From an uncultured Opitutia bacterium (lineage in GTDB: Bacteria > Verrucomicrobiota > Verrucomicrobiia > Opitutales > Opitutaceae): 51,764 nucleotides of DNA. Below, piece after piece: positions 16,577 to 25,711 of the stretch. The stretch covers positions 1 through 51,764 of the forward strand of contig CAIJFT010000054.1 in the NCBI GenBank assembly GCA_903820035.1. Direction: 5' to 3'. Under the pieces are notes generated by a model. It was not told the DNA's origin. It saw only the letters and a program-made list of their open reading frames with translations, and ran no database searches. The position numbers and the translations under genes were made by a program. How positions within the stretch are numbered: the first letter of the stretch is position 1; every line of letters starts with the position of its first letter.

Positions 16577-19507
16577 ATGATATCCCGCATCCTTCGCGCC
16601 GTCGTCGCGCTTGCCCTCTCCAGTGCGGCCCTGCCCGCTCTCGTTCATGCCCAAGCCGCGCCCAAGGCGACGGCTCCGGTGGGATCCGCCAAGGCGGAAG
16701 ACACCATCACGCTCTCGGTTTTCGAGGTGAAGTCCGACTCGACCGACACCTATGAGGCGACCAACACCAACTTCATCACCGGGACCAACACGGCGCTGAA
16801 CAAGACCCCGCTCGACGCCAAGGTCTTCAACCGCCAGATGCTCGATGATATGGGTACGGTCGATATGACCGAAATGCTCTGGAAGCTCGGCGGCCTCGGC
16901 GCCGCCCTGATCGGCAACGGCAACGAGGACGTGCGCGGCACCGTCGAGGGCGACCGGCAGGACCCGAAGAGCATGTCGATGCGCGGACTCCAGATCAACA
17001 ACCCGCGCCGCGACGGTTTTCTCCGCTCCGATACGACCTTGCTCGACACCTTCGACATCGACCGCGTCGAGGCCATCGGCGGTTCCAACTCACTCCTCTT
17101 CGGCTCCGGCGACGCCGGCGGTGTCATCACCTCCGCGTCGAAGCGCGCCTACCTGAACCGGCGCCCGACGATGACCGTCTCCGCCACCGGCGACTCCGAA
17201 GGCACCCGCCGTTACACCGTCGATGCGCAGGTTGGGATGAAGTATTTCGCCTTCCGCGTGAACGGCGTGCGCGACGACACGAACTACTTCCGGCCCGGCC
17301 TGAAGCGTCACGCCGAGGGCTACCACCTCACCGCCACCGTGCAGCCGTGGAAACGGCTCCAGATTCGCGGCGAGTACCGCTACTACAACCGCGACACCAT
17401 TTTTGCCCAATCGGTGACCGTGCGCGCACCCCTGACCTGGCTACTGCCCAACGGTACCCGCGTCGACAACCAGTCCACCCGCTACCTGGTCGCGTTCCCG
17501 GAGATCTCGCAGATCACCGGCGGCGCCTTCGACCTGACGAAGGTGGATTCCGCGACGGGTCCGTACACCCGCGACGATTATTTCAACTATATCAAGTCCG
17601 TCGTCGCCGAAGCCACGATCACCGAGGGCCTCGCCATCCAGTTGCGCTACGGGCACGACGACCGGGTGAATGACGCCCCGCGGCCGAGCAGCACGACCGT
17701 TTATGCCCCTGGCGCCGCCGGCAACCTCTACGTCGATCCCGTCACCGGCGTCGTCGGTCAGAAATGGGCGTTCAACACCTCCGTCATCGCCACGCCCTTC
17801 TGGACCGGTGCCCGCGGCTACCGCGCGGCGCTCGCGTATCAGAAAAACTTGGGCAAGTGGTTCGGTCGCCATCAGGCGAGCCTGTTCCGCCAGGACATGG
17901 AGTCATGGGTGAACCAGATGACGATGCGTTTCTATGAAACCGACGCCAACGGTGCGATCATCCAGAACCCGGCCAATCTCACCAACGCCGAGTCGGGGCG
18001 CAACGTCATGCCCGGCGCTTGGGTGCCGATCTTCCCGGACGCGATTCTCGGCGGGAAGGACTGGCGCGTAAGTACGATTCAGCATCCCAACGGCAAATTC
18101 TACAAATTCGCCCCGCAGGTTTATGCCGACGCGGTGCCGAAGACGGCGGGCAACCCGATGGGTGTCTCCGGCGGCGCCAACGCCACCACGGGTAATCCGA
18201 ACAACACGTCCTACCTGATGGACGACACCGATGAGAAGAGCTGGGGCGCGAGCCTTTTCAGCGAGTGGTGGAACGGTAAGATCGATACGATGGCCGGCCT
18301 CCGCCGCGAGGAGGCCACCGGCTTCCGCAAGCACCTCGGCCTGCAGCGCGGACCGATCTCCTACGACAGCGTGACGCTCGGCACCGTGTTCGACACCCCG
18401 GTCAAGGACCTGCGGATGTCGTTCAATTACGGCTCCAACGGGAAAATCAATTTCGACACCACCCGCGACATCTTCAACGAGCCGCTGCCTCCGGGCAAAG
18501 GCGTGAGCAAGGATGTCGGATTCAAATTCGACCTCTTCGAGCGCCGGCTCTCCGGTAACGTCAACTACTACCAATCCGAGGCGCAGAATTTCACCGCCAC
18601 CATCGGCAGCCGCGATGATGTCGATCCGAGCGGCATCAACGGCCGCCATGGCGGCAACGCGTACGTCTACAGCAAGAAGTCCGACGGCTATAACCTCACG
18701 CTCTCGGCCCACCCGACCCGCAATTGGGAAATGCGGATCAACTTTGCCAGCGCCAACGGCTCCGAGCGCAGCAACGTCGACCTGCCGCAGTTCTACAACG
18801 ACCAGTTCAACACCACGACGGTGGGCGGTCAGACCGTCGTCGGCGTCAAGGCCAACGCGACCGCCTCGGTCGTGCCGTTCCTGGTGCCCTCCGATCCCAA
18901 GAATCCGGTGTCGCCGCAAGTTCCGCTCTCCGTCGCGATGCTGAAGGATCCGAACAGCCCGTACTTCGCGACGATCGATCCCGAGGGCGGCCAAATCACC
19001 AACGCCCAGAACCTTGGTTTGTTGTCGGCCGGCGTCGGCACCGGAGTCAACGGCCTGCCGATCACCGACCATCAACTCGGCTTCGTGTCGCCCACCGGCG
19101 GCAACCTGATCGTGCGCCGCGCGGGCGAAGCGACGGTCGGTTATGCCGAGCGTTCCTACAGCTGGGTGAACACCTATCGTTTTTCGGAGGGCACGCTGCG
19201 CGGTTTGTCCGCGGGTCTCATCTCGAGTTACCAGCAGAACTATCGCGGCTACATGTACAACGACGCCGCCGACGGCAATAAGCGGAAGATGTTCCTGTTC
19301 CCGAACCGGATGCTCCACGACATGTTTGCGAGCTACAATTTCCGCCTCAACCGCTGGGTGCGTGCCTCCGTGCAGCTCAACGTGAGCAACCTGCTCGACG
19401 CGAACCGCGTGCTCTACCTCGTCAACAGTTCCAACGGCACCCTCCGCTACGCGCAGTGGTTCAACGCCCCGCGCAAGTTCGCGCTCACGACGCGGTTGAG
19501 CTACTGA
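16577..19507 (+). CDS. TonB-dependent receptor (paralogue of the one at 32062)
   Basis: This outer-membrane TonB-dependent transporter has 976 residues: a signal peptide (about 1-26), a TonB-box-like TITLSVFEVK (43-52), a plug (YEATNTNFITGTNTALNKTP, MSMRGLQINNPRRDGFLR, VEAIGGSNSLLFGSGDAGGVI) and a long barrel ending TTRLSY. It is clearly paralogous to the receptor at 32062. Shared segments include YEATNTN, PRRDGFLRS, NYYQ.../TYYQ with NFxATxGS, GINGRxGG, YNDxFNTTTVGGQ and RxAGEATxGYAE. A hairpin and a perfect inverted repeat lie in the 154-bp gap after the sulfatase, so it is probably its own transcription unit. It converges with the lacI-type gene. Substrate is unknown, most likely an oligosaccharide. 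Confidence 0.92.
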   Translation: MISRILRAVVALALSSAALPALVHAQAAPKATAPVGSAKAEDTITLSVFEVKSDSTDTYEATNTNFITGTNTALNKTPLDAKVFNRQMLDDMGTVDMTEMLWKLGGLGAALIGNGNEDVRGTVEGDRQDPKSMSMRGLQINNPRRDGFLRSDTTLLDTFDIDRVEAIGGSNSLLFGSGDAGGVITSASKRAYLNRRPTMTVSATGDSEGTRRYTVDAQVGMKYFAFRVNGVRDDTNYFRPGLKRHAEGYHLTATVQPWKRLQIRGEYRYYNRDTIFAQSVTVRAPLTWLLPNGTRVDNQSTRYLVAFPEISQITGGAFDLTKVDSATGPYTRDDYFNYIKSVVAEATITEGLAIQLRYGHDDRVNDAPRPSSTTVYAPGAAGNLYVDPVTGVVGQKWAFNTSVIATPFWTGARGYRAALAYQKNLGKWFGRHQASLFRQDMESWVNQMTMRFYETDANGAIIQNPANLTNAESGRNVMPGAWVPIFPDAILGGKDWRVSTIQHPNGKFYKFAPQVYADAVPKTAGNPMGVSGGANATTGNPNNTSYLMDDTDEKSWGASLFSEWWNGKIDTMAGLRREEATGFRKHLGLQRGPISYDSVTLGTVFDTPVKDLRMSFNYGSNGKINFDTTRDIFNEPLPPGKGVSKDVGFKFDLFERRLSGNVNYYQSEAQNFTATIGSRDDVDPSGINGRHGGNAYVYSKKSDGYNLTLSAHPTRNWEMRINFASANGSERSNVDLPQFYNDQFNTTTVGGQTVVGVKANATASVVPFLVPSDPKNPVSPQVPLSVAMLKDPNSPYFATIDPEGGQITNAQNLGLLSAGVGTGVNGLPITDHQLGFVSPTGGNLIVRRAGEATVGYAERSYSWVNTYRFSEGTLRGLSAGLISSYQQNYRGYMYNDAADGNKRKMFLFPNRMLHDMFASYNFRLNRWVRASVQLNVSNLLDANRVLYLVNSSNGTLRYAQWFNAPRKFALTTRLSY

Positions 19508-19514
19508 GCGTACC

Positions 19515-19546
19515 CCCGTTCGTCGCGACCGAGTGGCCCGAACGGG
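19515..19546 (+). terminator. Hairpin after the TonB receptor gene
   Basis: CCCGTTCG (19515-19522) pairs perfectly with CGAACGGG (19539-19546) across a 16-nt loop, 8 nt after the stop codon. TTATT follows. This is consistent with a terminator. Confidence 0.45.
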
Positions 19547-19594
19547 TTATTGGCGTGAGCGCGCGTCTCGGCGAGTCCGAGGGTAGGGATGGGT

Positions 19595-19669
19595 GGGTCC
19601 CGATGTCCCCATCGGTTCGGTTCGCGGCGGCGCACGTCACGAAATGGCCCGATGGGGACATCGGGCCCC
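19595..19669. repeat. Inverted pair of CCCGATGTCC-type palindromic repeats
   Basis: The unit GGGTCCCGATGTCCCCATCGG at 19595-19615 is repeated inverted at 19649-19669 with one mismatch over 21 bp. Each unit is itself a hairpin (CCGATG/CATCGG). A third copy lies at 35001-35027. The pair sits between convergent genes, where it may also act as a two-way terminator. Confidence 0.65.
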
Positions 19670-19699
19670 GCCGTGCTTCGGTCGCCCTCACGTCGCCCG

Positions 19700-20734
19700 T
19701 TACGGGCGCGGCAGCCGCGGCGCGACCCAGCGGCCGGGGAGCAGGAGGATGCGCGGCAGATCCGGAACGCCGAATTCGTTGCTGTTGAGCTGCGAAACGA
19801 CGAGGTCGACCGCGTGCGCCGCGATGCGGTCGTAGCATTGGTCGACGCCGCCGATGCCCCGCGGGGTCGACTTGCTCCAGTACAGCGTGACGGCAGGAAT
19901 TTTTTTGCGCTTGAGCAACGCGGCCAGGCCGGGCGCGCCGAGCAGGGTCGTCTCGCTGACGATCAGCACATCGGGCCGGCGCGACTCGACCCAGGCGGCG
20001 AGGGTGGGGTCGGCGGGATCAGCTACGAGCCGGACCCGGTCCGCGGCCTGACGCACATCGCCCGCGAAGGTGAGGAACGCCGCTTCCCACGCGTGCTTTG
20101 CCCGCTCGCTGGTCTTGGCCTCGATCAACGCGACCGGTCGCGTGCGGCCGAGCTGGACGAGTTCCCCGAGCGCGAGGCGCATGCCGAGGTAGTGATGGTG
20201 GCCGGCGTGATGCAGCTCCGGCGTCCACGTGACGCTGCCGATGACCGCCGCCGCGAAATGGCGCCAGTCCCAGTCGAGGGTGAGTGCGCTTTCGCCCGTC
20301 GTGATCGGCGAGAGCACCACGCCGACAATCCCGCGGGTGCGGAGGATTTCGGCGAGGCGCGGGGCGCTCAGGCCCGGATCGTTCGTCCAGAATTCCTCCA
20401 GCCCGAATCCCATCTGGCTGGCGCGGCGGCGGGCGCCGAGGCTGGACTGGCGCAGGAACGGCACCCGTTGCGCCTGGGAGCGCGTCGTGTGCACCCAGAC
20501 AAAAGCGATGCGCTCGCCCTCGGGCTGAGCGTGGCCGCGGCGGATGTGGGCCATGAGACTCGCCACCCGCGGATTCGGCCGGTACCCGAGCTGCTCGGCG
20601 ACTGCGCGCACCCGGGTGCGGGTGGCGGCGGGGATCTTGCCGTGACCGCGCAGTGCATACGAAACACAGGCGAGTGAAACGCCGGCGGCCTCGGCGATCT
20701 GCTTCAGGGTGACCGCGGGGTGGGGGTTGGACAC
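19700..20734 (-). CDS. LacI-family transcriptional regulator
   Basis: This is a DNA-binding repressor or activator responding to a sugar-like ligand. The N-terminal helix-turn-helix is VTLKQIAEAAGVSLACVSYALRG followed by the hinge TRTRVRAVAEQLGYRPNPRV, and the rest (about 70-344) is a periplasmic-binding-protein-like effector domain. GTG at 20734 is chosen because it puts a typical short leader before the HTH. It also leaves the palindrome at 20735-20750 just outside the gene as an autoregulatory site. In-frame GTG at 20749 and ATG at 20785 remain possible and would place the palindrome inside the coding sequence. The same palindrome lies upstream of three TonB receptors and a GH16 gene in the window. 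The gene converges with a TonB receptor gene. The ligand is unknown. Confidence 0.9.
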   Translation of the reverse strand: MSNPHPAVTLKQIAEAAGVSLACVSYALRGHGKIPAATRTRVRAVAEQLGYRPNPRVASLMAHIRRGHAQPEGERIAFVWVHTTRSQAQRVPFLRQSSLGARRRASQMGFGLEEFWTNDPGLSAPRLAEILRTRGIVGVVLSPITTGESALTLDWDWRHFAAAVIGSVTWTPELHHAGHHHYLGMRLALGELVQLGRTRPVALIEAKTSERAKHAWEAAFLTFAGDVRQAADRVRLVADPADPTLAAWVESRRPDVLIVSETTLLGAPGLAALLKRKKIPAVTLYWSKSTPRGIGGVDQCYDRIAAHAVDLVVSQLNSNEFGVPDLPRILLLPGRWVAPRLPRP

Positions 20735-20750
20735 GGTGAACGGTTTCACC
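20735..20750. promoter_or_regulatory. LacI-type operator (site a, autoregulatory)
   Basis: GGTGAACGGTTTCACC has 6-bp perfect arms (GGTGAA/TTCACC) around CGGT. It directly abuts the proposed start of the lacI-type gene. Four similar sites occur in the window at 20921, 23362, 31964 and 37384. Confidence 0.75.
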
Positions 20751-21037
20751 GGTGGTCGGCGTGTTGCAACCGCCGAGTGGATCAAGGCCGCGCCGAACCG
20801 CTCCGGGATTTATCCCGTCGCGTCCGTCCTGATGCGTATCGGGACCTACCGCCTGAAACGCGCCGTGGGCTGGGATCCGAAGAAGGAAGGAATCGGATAA
20901 GGGTAGTAGGCTTTGGCCGAGGTGAACGATTTCACCGCTCCTTCGGTTGCGCGCGGTTTAGAATTCCGCTTCATTGGAGGCTGTGCCTGCCGGCCCGTGC
21001 CGGGGGCGTTGCCACGTTCCAACCCCTGATACTCGTC
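20751..21037. other. Regulatory gap between the lacI-type gene and a TonB receptor
   Basis: The gap of about 300 bp between the divergent genes has no credible coding frame of its own. It holds operator sites a (just outside, 20735-20750) and b (20921-20936). At 20831-20880 there is a stretch resembling 35011-35080 downstream of a TonB receptor: GATG, ATCGGG, ACCTA, TGAAACG, CGCC, GTGG and GGATCC occur in the same order. This may be a remnant of the second palindromic repeat family. Confidence 0.5.
20921..20936. promoter_or_regulatory. LacI-type operator (site b)
   Basis: GGTGAACGATTTCACC lies 102 bp upstream of the TonB receptor ATG at 21038 and is identical to site c. GGTTGC follows a few bases downstream at both b and c, so a promoter element may sit at a fixed offset. 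Confidence 0.8.
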
Positions 21038-23332
21038 ATGTCCGCAACCCGAAAATTGCCCTTCCGGTGGAGCCTGCCGCTTCTCGCCGTCCTTCCCTTG
21101 ACCGTTCCGGCCCAGACGCCGCGCCCGGTCGTAGAGTCGGCCGAGACGGTCAAACTCAGCGCCTTCGAAGTGACCACCACGTCCGACCGTGGTCTGCTTT
21201 CGACCAACGCGGTGTCGGCCACCAAGAGCAACACGCCGATCAAGGACATCCCCGGCAACCTTTACGTCCTCAACGAGGACTTCATCAAGGACCAGATTCC
21301 CTTCGATCTGAACGACATCCTCCGCTTCGCCCCCGGCGTGAATCTCGACGGGGACTACCGCAACGAGACGTACCAGATCCGCGGATTCGCCGGCGGCCTG
21401 CCGCTGGCGGACGGTTTCACCATCTCGCGTTCTTTCCCGACCGAGCAGGCGGCCGTCGAGCGCGTCGAGGTGCTGCAGGGGCCCGCGGGCATCCTGTTCG
21501 GCAACGTGGCGGGGGTGGGCGGCATTGTGAACCGGATCATGAAGAAGCCGTCCTTCCGGGCGGCTTCCTCCCTTGGCCTGTCCTATCGCAATGATGCCAC
21601 CAACCTGCGGCTCGTTTACGATTCCACGGGGCCGGTCGGCCAAAGTAAGAAGTTCGCCTACCGCTTGATCGCCGCGGTGCAGCATACCGACGGTCTCCAG
21701 GATTTTGTGAAGACCGACCGGCAGTTCATCCGGCCCTCGCTGCTGTGGAAGATCAGTGACCGCACCAAACTCATCGTCGAGCCGGACGTCACCCTGCAGC
21801 GGACGGTCATCGGCTATCGTTACGACTACTTCGACCGATCGGCCAACGGCGCCATCATTCGCATCAACGACCGCGTCAATCCGGCGGAAAGCTACTGGCA
21901 CACCAATAACGTCAAATACTCGGTCATGACCACGTTCATGCACGAGTTCAGCCGCGACTGGTTCTTTCGGGCGGCGGCGTTTACGACGACCAATCTCCTC
22001 CACGACGACGACCCCCGGCTGAATTCGGCCCTCAACGGCGATAACCGCACGATCAATCGAGGCGCCGCGGATGCCGCCAACGGCTACCCGAATGGATTCC
22101 TTCAGCAGCAGGAGCGCTGTGTCGGCAATTACTACGCCCAGGCCGACCTGGTCGGAAAATTTACCGTCGCCTCCATCACCAACCGGCCCGTCGCGGGCGT
22201 CGAGTGGAAGCTCGACAAGAGCTATACCAATATCCGGCGCACCCGCGGCGGACTCGGCGGCATCGCCAACGCCACCTTCGACGTGATCAGCCCGAACCCG
22301 GGCCGTTATGCTTACCCCGCGGACATCGTCACCTTCAACCAGCAGCTGGGCCTGACCGACGCCCGCAGCGCCTATGTGAACGACCAGATGAATTTCTTCG
22401 ATGATCACCTCAAGGTCGTCGCCGGCATCCGGATGATCAAGTCGGAGACGTCCAGCCGCGACCGCGTCCGGCAGAACGCCGAGAATGCCGCCGCCGCCCG
22501 GGCGGGCCGCGCTGCGGTGGACACCATCAGCTACGGGCACTCGAACTGGGATAATACCAAGCGCATTGGTGCGGTCTACGACGTCACGAAGGCGCTCGGC
22601 CTGTTCGCCGGCTACTCGGAGTCCTACGAGGCCCGCACGACGACCAACAACCTCGGCGAAATCTTCCCGCCGGGCATCGGCAAGCAGAAGGAGGCCGGCC
22701 TGAAGACCGGGTTCCTTGATGGGCGCATCACCTCCACGATCTCGCTCTACGAGCTCACGCAGACGAACAATATCCTGTCGTACGCGTCCGGGGTGACGGG
22801 ACCCCGCGGCGAAACGTCCGATGCAATCGGTCAGGTCGAGGCCAAGGGCCTGGACGTTAGCGGCGTGGTGAGCGTGAGTGAAAACCTCCAACTGCTGCCC
22901 GGTTATTCCCGGACCAAGGCCAACACGCTGATCGGCGGCAGTCTGACCGCGACCGGCGACGCGACCACCAAGGGCATCGAGGTTTCCAAGTATCCGCGGA
23001 ATGTCGTGAAGCTCTTCGGCAAGTACTCATTCAAAGGCGGCGCGCTCAGCGGCCTGAGTCTCAACGGTGGATTTGTCTACACCGACAGCGTCAATGAGGG
23101 CGTCTTGAGCGGCCTTGCGCCGGCTCCCACCAGCAATCGTTCGAATTCCATCATCCCGTCGTCCACCGTTTGGAACGTCGGGGCCAATCTCTGGCGCAAG
23201 GGTTGGAGTTACGGCGTGAAACTCGATAATGTCACCAACCTGCGCTACTACATTCCCTCCGCCAGCAGTAACACGCGTGCGCTCATCGGGCTGCCCCGCG
23301 TGGTATCATTCGACGTTACCCGGAAGTTCTGA
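21038..23332 (+). CDS. TonB-dependent receptor, FhuA/siderophore-receptor-like
   Basis: This is a 764-residue outer-membrane transporter. Visible parts are a signal peptide (about 1-26), a TonB-box-like TVKLSAFEVTTT (37-48), a plug with SATKSNTPIKDIPGNLYVLNE, YQIRGFAGGLPLADGF, VERVEVLQGPAGILFGNVAGVGGIVN, and a barrel ending SFDVTRKF. The plug follows the siderophore-receptor (FhuA/FoxA) pattern and resembles the next receptor at 23484. In Opitutaceae such receptors are often linked to glycan loci, and the LacI-type operator upstream (20921) points to a carbohydrate cue rather than iron. ATG at 21038 is preceded by a pyrimidine-rich leader with no SD; an upstream extension overlapping the operators is not believed. 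Confidence 0.92.
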   Translation: MSATRKLPFRWSLPLLAVLPLTVPAQTPRPVVESAETVKLSAFEVTTTSDRGLLSTNAVSATKSNTPIKDIPGNLYVLNEDFIKDQIPFDLNDILRFAPGVNLDGDYRNETYQIRGFAGGLPLADGFTISRSFPTEQAAVERVEVLQGPAGILFGNVAGVGGIVNRIMKKPSFRAASSLGLSYRNDATNLRLVYDSTGPVGQSKKFAYRLIAAVQHTDGLQDFVKTDRQFIRPSLLWKISDRTKLIVEPDVTLQRTVIGYRYDYFDRSANGAIIRINDRVNPAESYWHTNNVKYSVMTTFMHEFSRDWFFRAAAFTTTNLLHDDDPRLNSALNGDNRTINRGAADAANGYPNGFLQQQERCVGNYYAQADLVGKFTVASITNRPVAGVEWKLDKSYTNIRRTRGGLGGIANATFDVISPNPGRYAYPADIVTFNQQLGLTDARSAYVNDQMNFFDDHLKVVAGIRMIKSETSSRDRVRQNAENAAAARAGRAAVDTISYGHSNWDNTKRIGAVYDVTKALGLFAGYSESYEARTTTNNLGEIFPPGIGKQKEAGLKTGFLDGRITSTISLYELTQTNNILSYASGVTGPRGETSDAIGQVEAKGLDVSGVVSVSENLQLLPGYSRTKANTLIGGSLTATGDATTKGIEVSKYPRNVVKLFGKYSFKGGALSGLSLNGGFVYTDSVNEGVLSGLAPAPTSNRSNSIIPSSTVWNVGANLWRKGWSYGVKLDNVTNLRYYIPSASSNTRALIGLPRVVSFDVTRKF

Positions 23333-23351
23333 GCGGCAGATTTTTTCTGGT

Positions 23352-23387
23352 CCGCGCGGGCGGTGAACGATTTCACCGCCCGCGCGG
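23352..23387. promoter_or_regulatory. LacI-type operator (site c) inside a 36-bp perfect palindrome
   Basis: The core GGTGAACGATTTCACC is at 23362-23377. The symmetry continues outwards: the arms at 23352-23367 and 23372-23387 are 16 bp each and perfectly complementary around CGAT. As DNA it is a strong operator. As RNA it could form a GC-rich hairpin 19 nt after the stop of the preceding receptor gene, so it may also end that transcript. The next receptor starts 96 bp downstream. Confidence 0.78.
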
Positions 23388-23464
23388 TTGCATAGGAGCA
23401 GGGCGGACGAAAACTGGTCCTGAAGGCGACCCTGCACTCGTGGCGGAGCCGCCCCAGCAACCCT

Positions 23465-23474
23465 CCCCCCCCCC
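23465..23474 (+). repeat. Homopolymeric C10 tract in a 5' leader
   Basis: Ten consecutive C residues end nine bases before the ATG at 23484 of a TonB receptor gene, in the position where a ribosome-binding site would normally lie. Such tracts are prone to slipped-strand length change. Confidence 0.7.
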
Positions 23475-23483
23475 TTGTTTCCC

Positions 23484-25703
23484 ATGCAGATCCGATTGGT
23501 CCGCCATGCCCTCGCGCTCGCCGCCGCCGGCGTCACCGTCTTCGCCCAGTCCGCCGCGCCGGTGGTGAAACCGACGAAGTCCGCCGACGAGACCGTGCTC
23601 CTGCCGGCCTTCACCATCACGTCGGAAGCCGAAAACGGCTACGCCGCCAATAACTCCATCAGCGCGACCAAGGTAGCGGCGGAGCTGAGCAAGATGCCCG
23701 TCTCGATCGACGTGATCACGGAGCAACTCTTCAAGGACTACGGCCTGACCGAAGTCTTCGACATCATCGGCCTCTCCTCGGGCGTCCAGAGCACGCAGCG
23801 CGCCGCGACCGGCAACCTTGAAAGCTACACCATCCGCGGCTTCACCACCTTCTTCAGCGCGCGAAACGGCAATACCAACCTCCGCAGCTACGACTCCGCC
23901 AACGTCGCCCGCGTCGAAGTCGTCAACGGCCCCGCCTCCGTCCTCTACGGCCAGCTCGATCCGGGCGGTGTCGCCAACACGGTCACGAAGCAGCCGTCGG
24001 CCAAGGCCGGCTCCAATCTTCGCCTCGAACTCGGCTCCTGGGCCTATTACCGCGCCGAACTCGGCACCACCGGTCCGTTAAATGCGGCCGGTACCCTGAC
24101 CTATCGCATCGACGGCTCTTGGACCGACCGCGACGGCTACCGCGACTTCGACCAGATGAAAAAGATGTTCATTGCCCCCGTGGTCCGCTGGGCCCCGCGC
24201 AAGGGCACGGCCCTCACCCTCGACCTCGAGGCGGCCGACATGGATCTCACGGGCGTCGCCAATTGGCCACGCTACAATAATCGGGTCTCGGCGAACAACA
24301 TCATCGTGAAATTCGCCGACATGATCCCGCGCACCTGGAACGGCCAGGGCCCCGGCCTCGGCACGCATACCGGCAACCGCATTTATTCCGCCACGCTCGA
24401 GCACGCGTTCACCGACCGCATCGTCCTGCGCAACGTCGCCGGCGTGACCAACTACCGCCGCAACGCCTACGAGGCCGGCGCCACCGCGATCAACATCGCC
24501 GCCAACACGCCCGCCGGCCAGCTGCCGTATTCGCGCAGCCTCAGCGGCAGCTACTCCAACGGACAGACTTTCGCCAACACCCTCAACCTTGCCGCCCGGT
24601 TTGATCTTTCGAACCGCCATTATACGCGGCTCGTCGCCGGCTGGGAGTACGTCACCGCCCGCAGCTACAGCGAGAGCCGTGCCTCGGGCATCTCCGGCGG
24701 CCTGGGCGTCGCCACCCCGCCGAACTGGGACCTCGCCAACCCGGCGACCTGGGACCGCACCGTTCCACTGCTGTCGGCGAATCGTGTCACCGGCTACAGC
24801 GGGGCGCGTTTCTGGGACGACAAATTCTACCTCGTCGACGCGCTCGCGCTCTTCAACGAACGCGTGATGTTTCTGGGCGGCCTTAACTACTCGAAGATCC
24901 AAAGCCTCACGCTCAACTACGCCGCCAACTCGCGACTGCGCATCGAGCGCGATCGCACCACGCCGCAAGCGGGCGGAGTCTTCCGCGTGACGAAGGCGCT
25001 CGGGCTTTACGCGAACTATTCGGAGTCATTCCGTCAGATCACGTCGCTGCGGACGAACGCCGACCGTTCGCAGACGCCCTTCGATCCCGTCATCGCGAAG
25101 GGCTACGACTACGGCTTCAAGTTCGACTTCGCCGACGGCCGCTACAGCGGGCAGGGCACGGTCTTCCGCACCGTCAACCTCAACGGCCGCCAGTCCTTTA
25201 GCGCGACCGACGCCATCGGCGCCTACACCTACGAGACGCAGGTCGGTGAGAATCAGGCCAAGGGTTTCGAACTGCGCCTCGCCGCCAACCTCACCAAGGA
25301 CTTCCAGTTGGTCGGCGGTTACACGCAGACGCACTCGTTCATCTCGAAGAACCCGGCCAATCCCGCGATCGTCGGCCGCGCCCAGATCCGCTCCCCCACG
25401 CATGCCGCCACGATCACCACGTCGTATCGCTTCAACGCCGGCTGGCTGAAGGGCGTCTCCACCGGCGCTAACGTGAGCTACCGCGGCCAGGCCAAGGCGT
25501 TCGAGACCAACGACAACTTCCCCTACCTGCTTGACCCGCGCCTCGTCGTGAACGCACGCGCCGGTTACACCGCGAAGCTCTTCGGCCGTCCGGTAAACTA
25601 CAACCTCACCGGGTCGAATCTCTTCAACGAGAAGTACTATCCCAGCTCCATCTCGATGGGTGATCCGACCTCGTATCGCCTCTCGGCCGAATATCGGTTC
25701 TAG
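23484..25703 (+). CDS. TonB-dependent receptor, siderophore-receptor-like plug
   Basis: This is a 739-residue outer-membrane transporter: a signal peptide (about 1-22), a TonB-box-like TVLLPAFTITSE (37-48), a plug (NSISATKVAAELSKMPVSIDV, YTIRGFTTFFSARNG, VARVEVVNGPASVLYGQLDPGGVAN) and a barrel ending RLSAEYRF. Its plug is similar to that of the receptor immediately upstream. It is preceded by operator site c and a C10 tract. It overlaps functionally with the SGNH gene that starts 8 bp after its stop, so the two are surely co-transcribed, probably with the ThuA gene as well. ATG at 23484 is preferred to TTG at 23475. Confidence 0.92.
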   Translation: MQIRLVRHALALAAAGVTVFAQSAAPVVKPTKSADETVLLPAFTITSEAENGYAANNSISATKVAAELSKMPVSIDVITEQLFKDYGLTEVFDIIGLSSGVQSTQRAATGNLESYTIRGFTTFFSARNGNTNLRSYDSANVARVEVVNGPASVLYGQLDPGGVANTVTKQPSAKAGSNLRLELGSWAYYRAELGTTGPLNAAGTLTYRIDGSWTDRDGYRDFDQMKKMFIAPVVRWAPRKGTALTLDLEAADMDLTGVANWPRYNNRVSANNIIVKFADMIPRTWNGQGPGLGTHTGNRIYSATLEHAFTDRIVLRNVAGVTNYRRNAYEAGATAINIAANTPAGQLPYSRSLSGSYSNGQTFANTLNLAARFDLSNRHYTRLVAGWEYVTARSYSESRASGISGGLGVATPPNWDLANPATWDRTVPLLSANRVTGYSGARFWDDKFYLVDALALFNERVMFLGGLNYSKIQSLTLNYAANSRLRIERDRTTPQAGGVFRVTKALGLYANYSESFRQITSLRTNADRSQTPFDPVIAKGYDYGFKFDFADGRYSGQGTVFRTVNLNGRQSFSATDAIGAYTYETQVGENQAKGFELRLAANLTKDFQLVGGYTQTHSFISKNPANPAIVGRAQIRSPTHAATITTSYRFNAGWLKGVSTGANVSYRGQAKAFETNDNFPYLLDPRLVVNARAGYTAKLFGRPVNYNLTGSNLFNEKYYPSSISMGDPTSYRLSAEYRF

Positions 25704-25711
25704 TTTTGGCG

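Noticed and set aside
20846-22891. 681-codon minus-strand frame opposite a TonB receptor and crossing operator site b
   Set aside because: No motif, and it would overlap both a promoter region and a certain gene.
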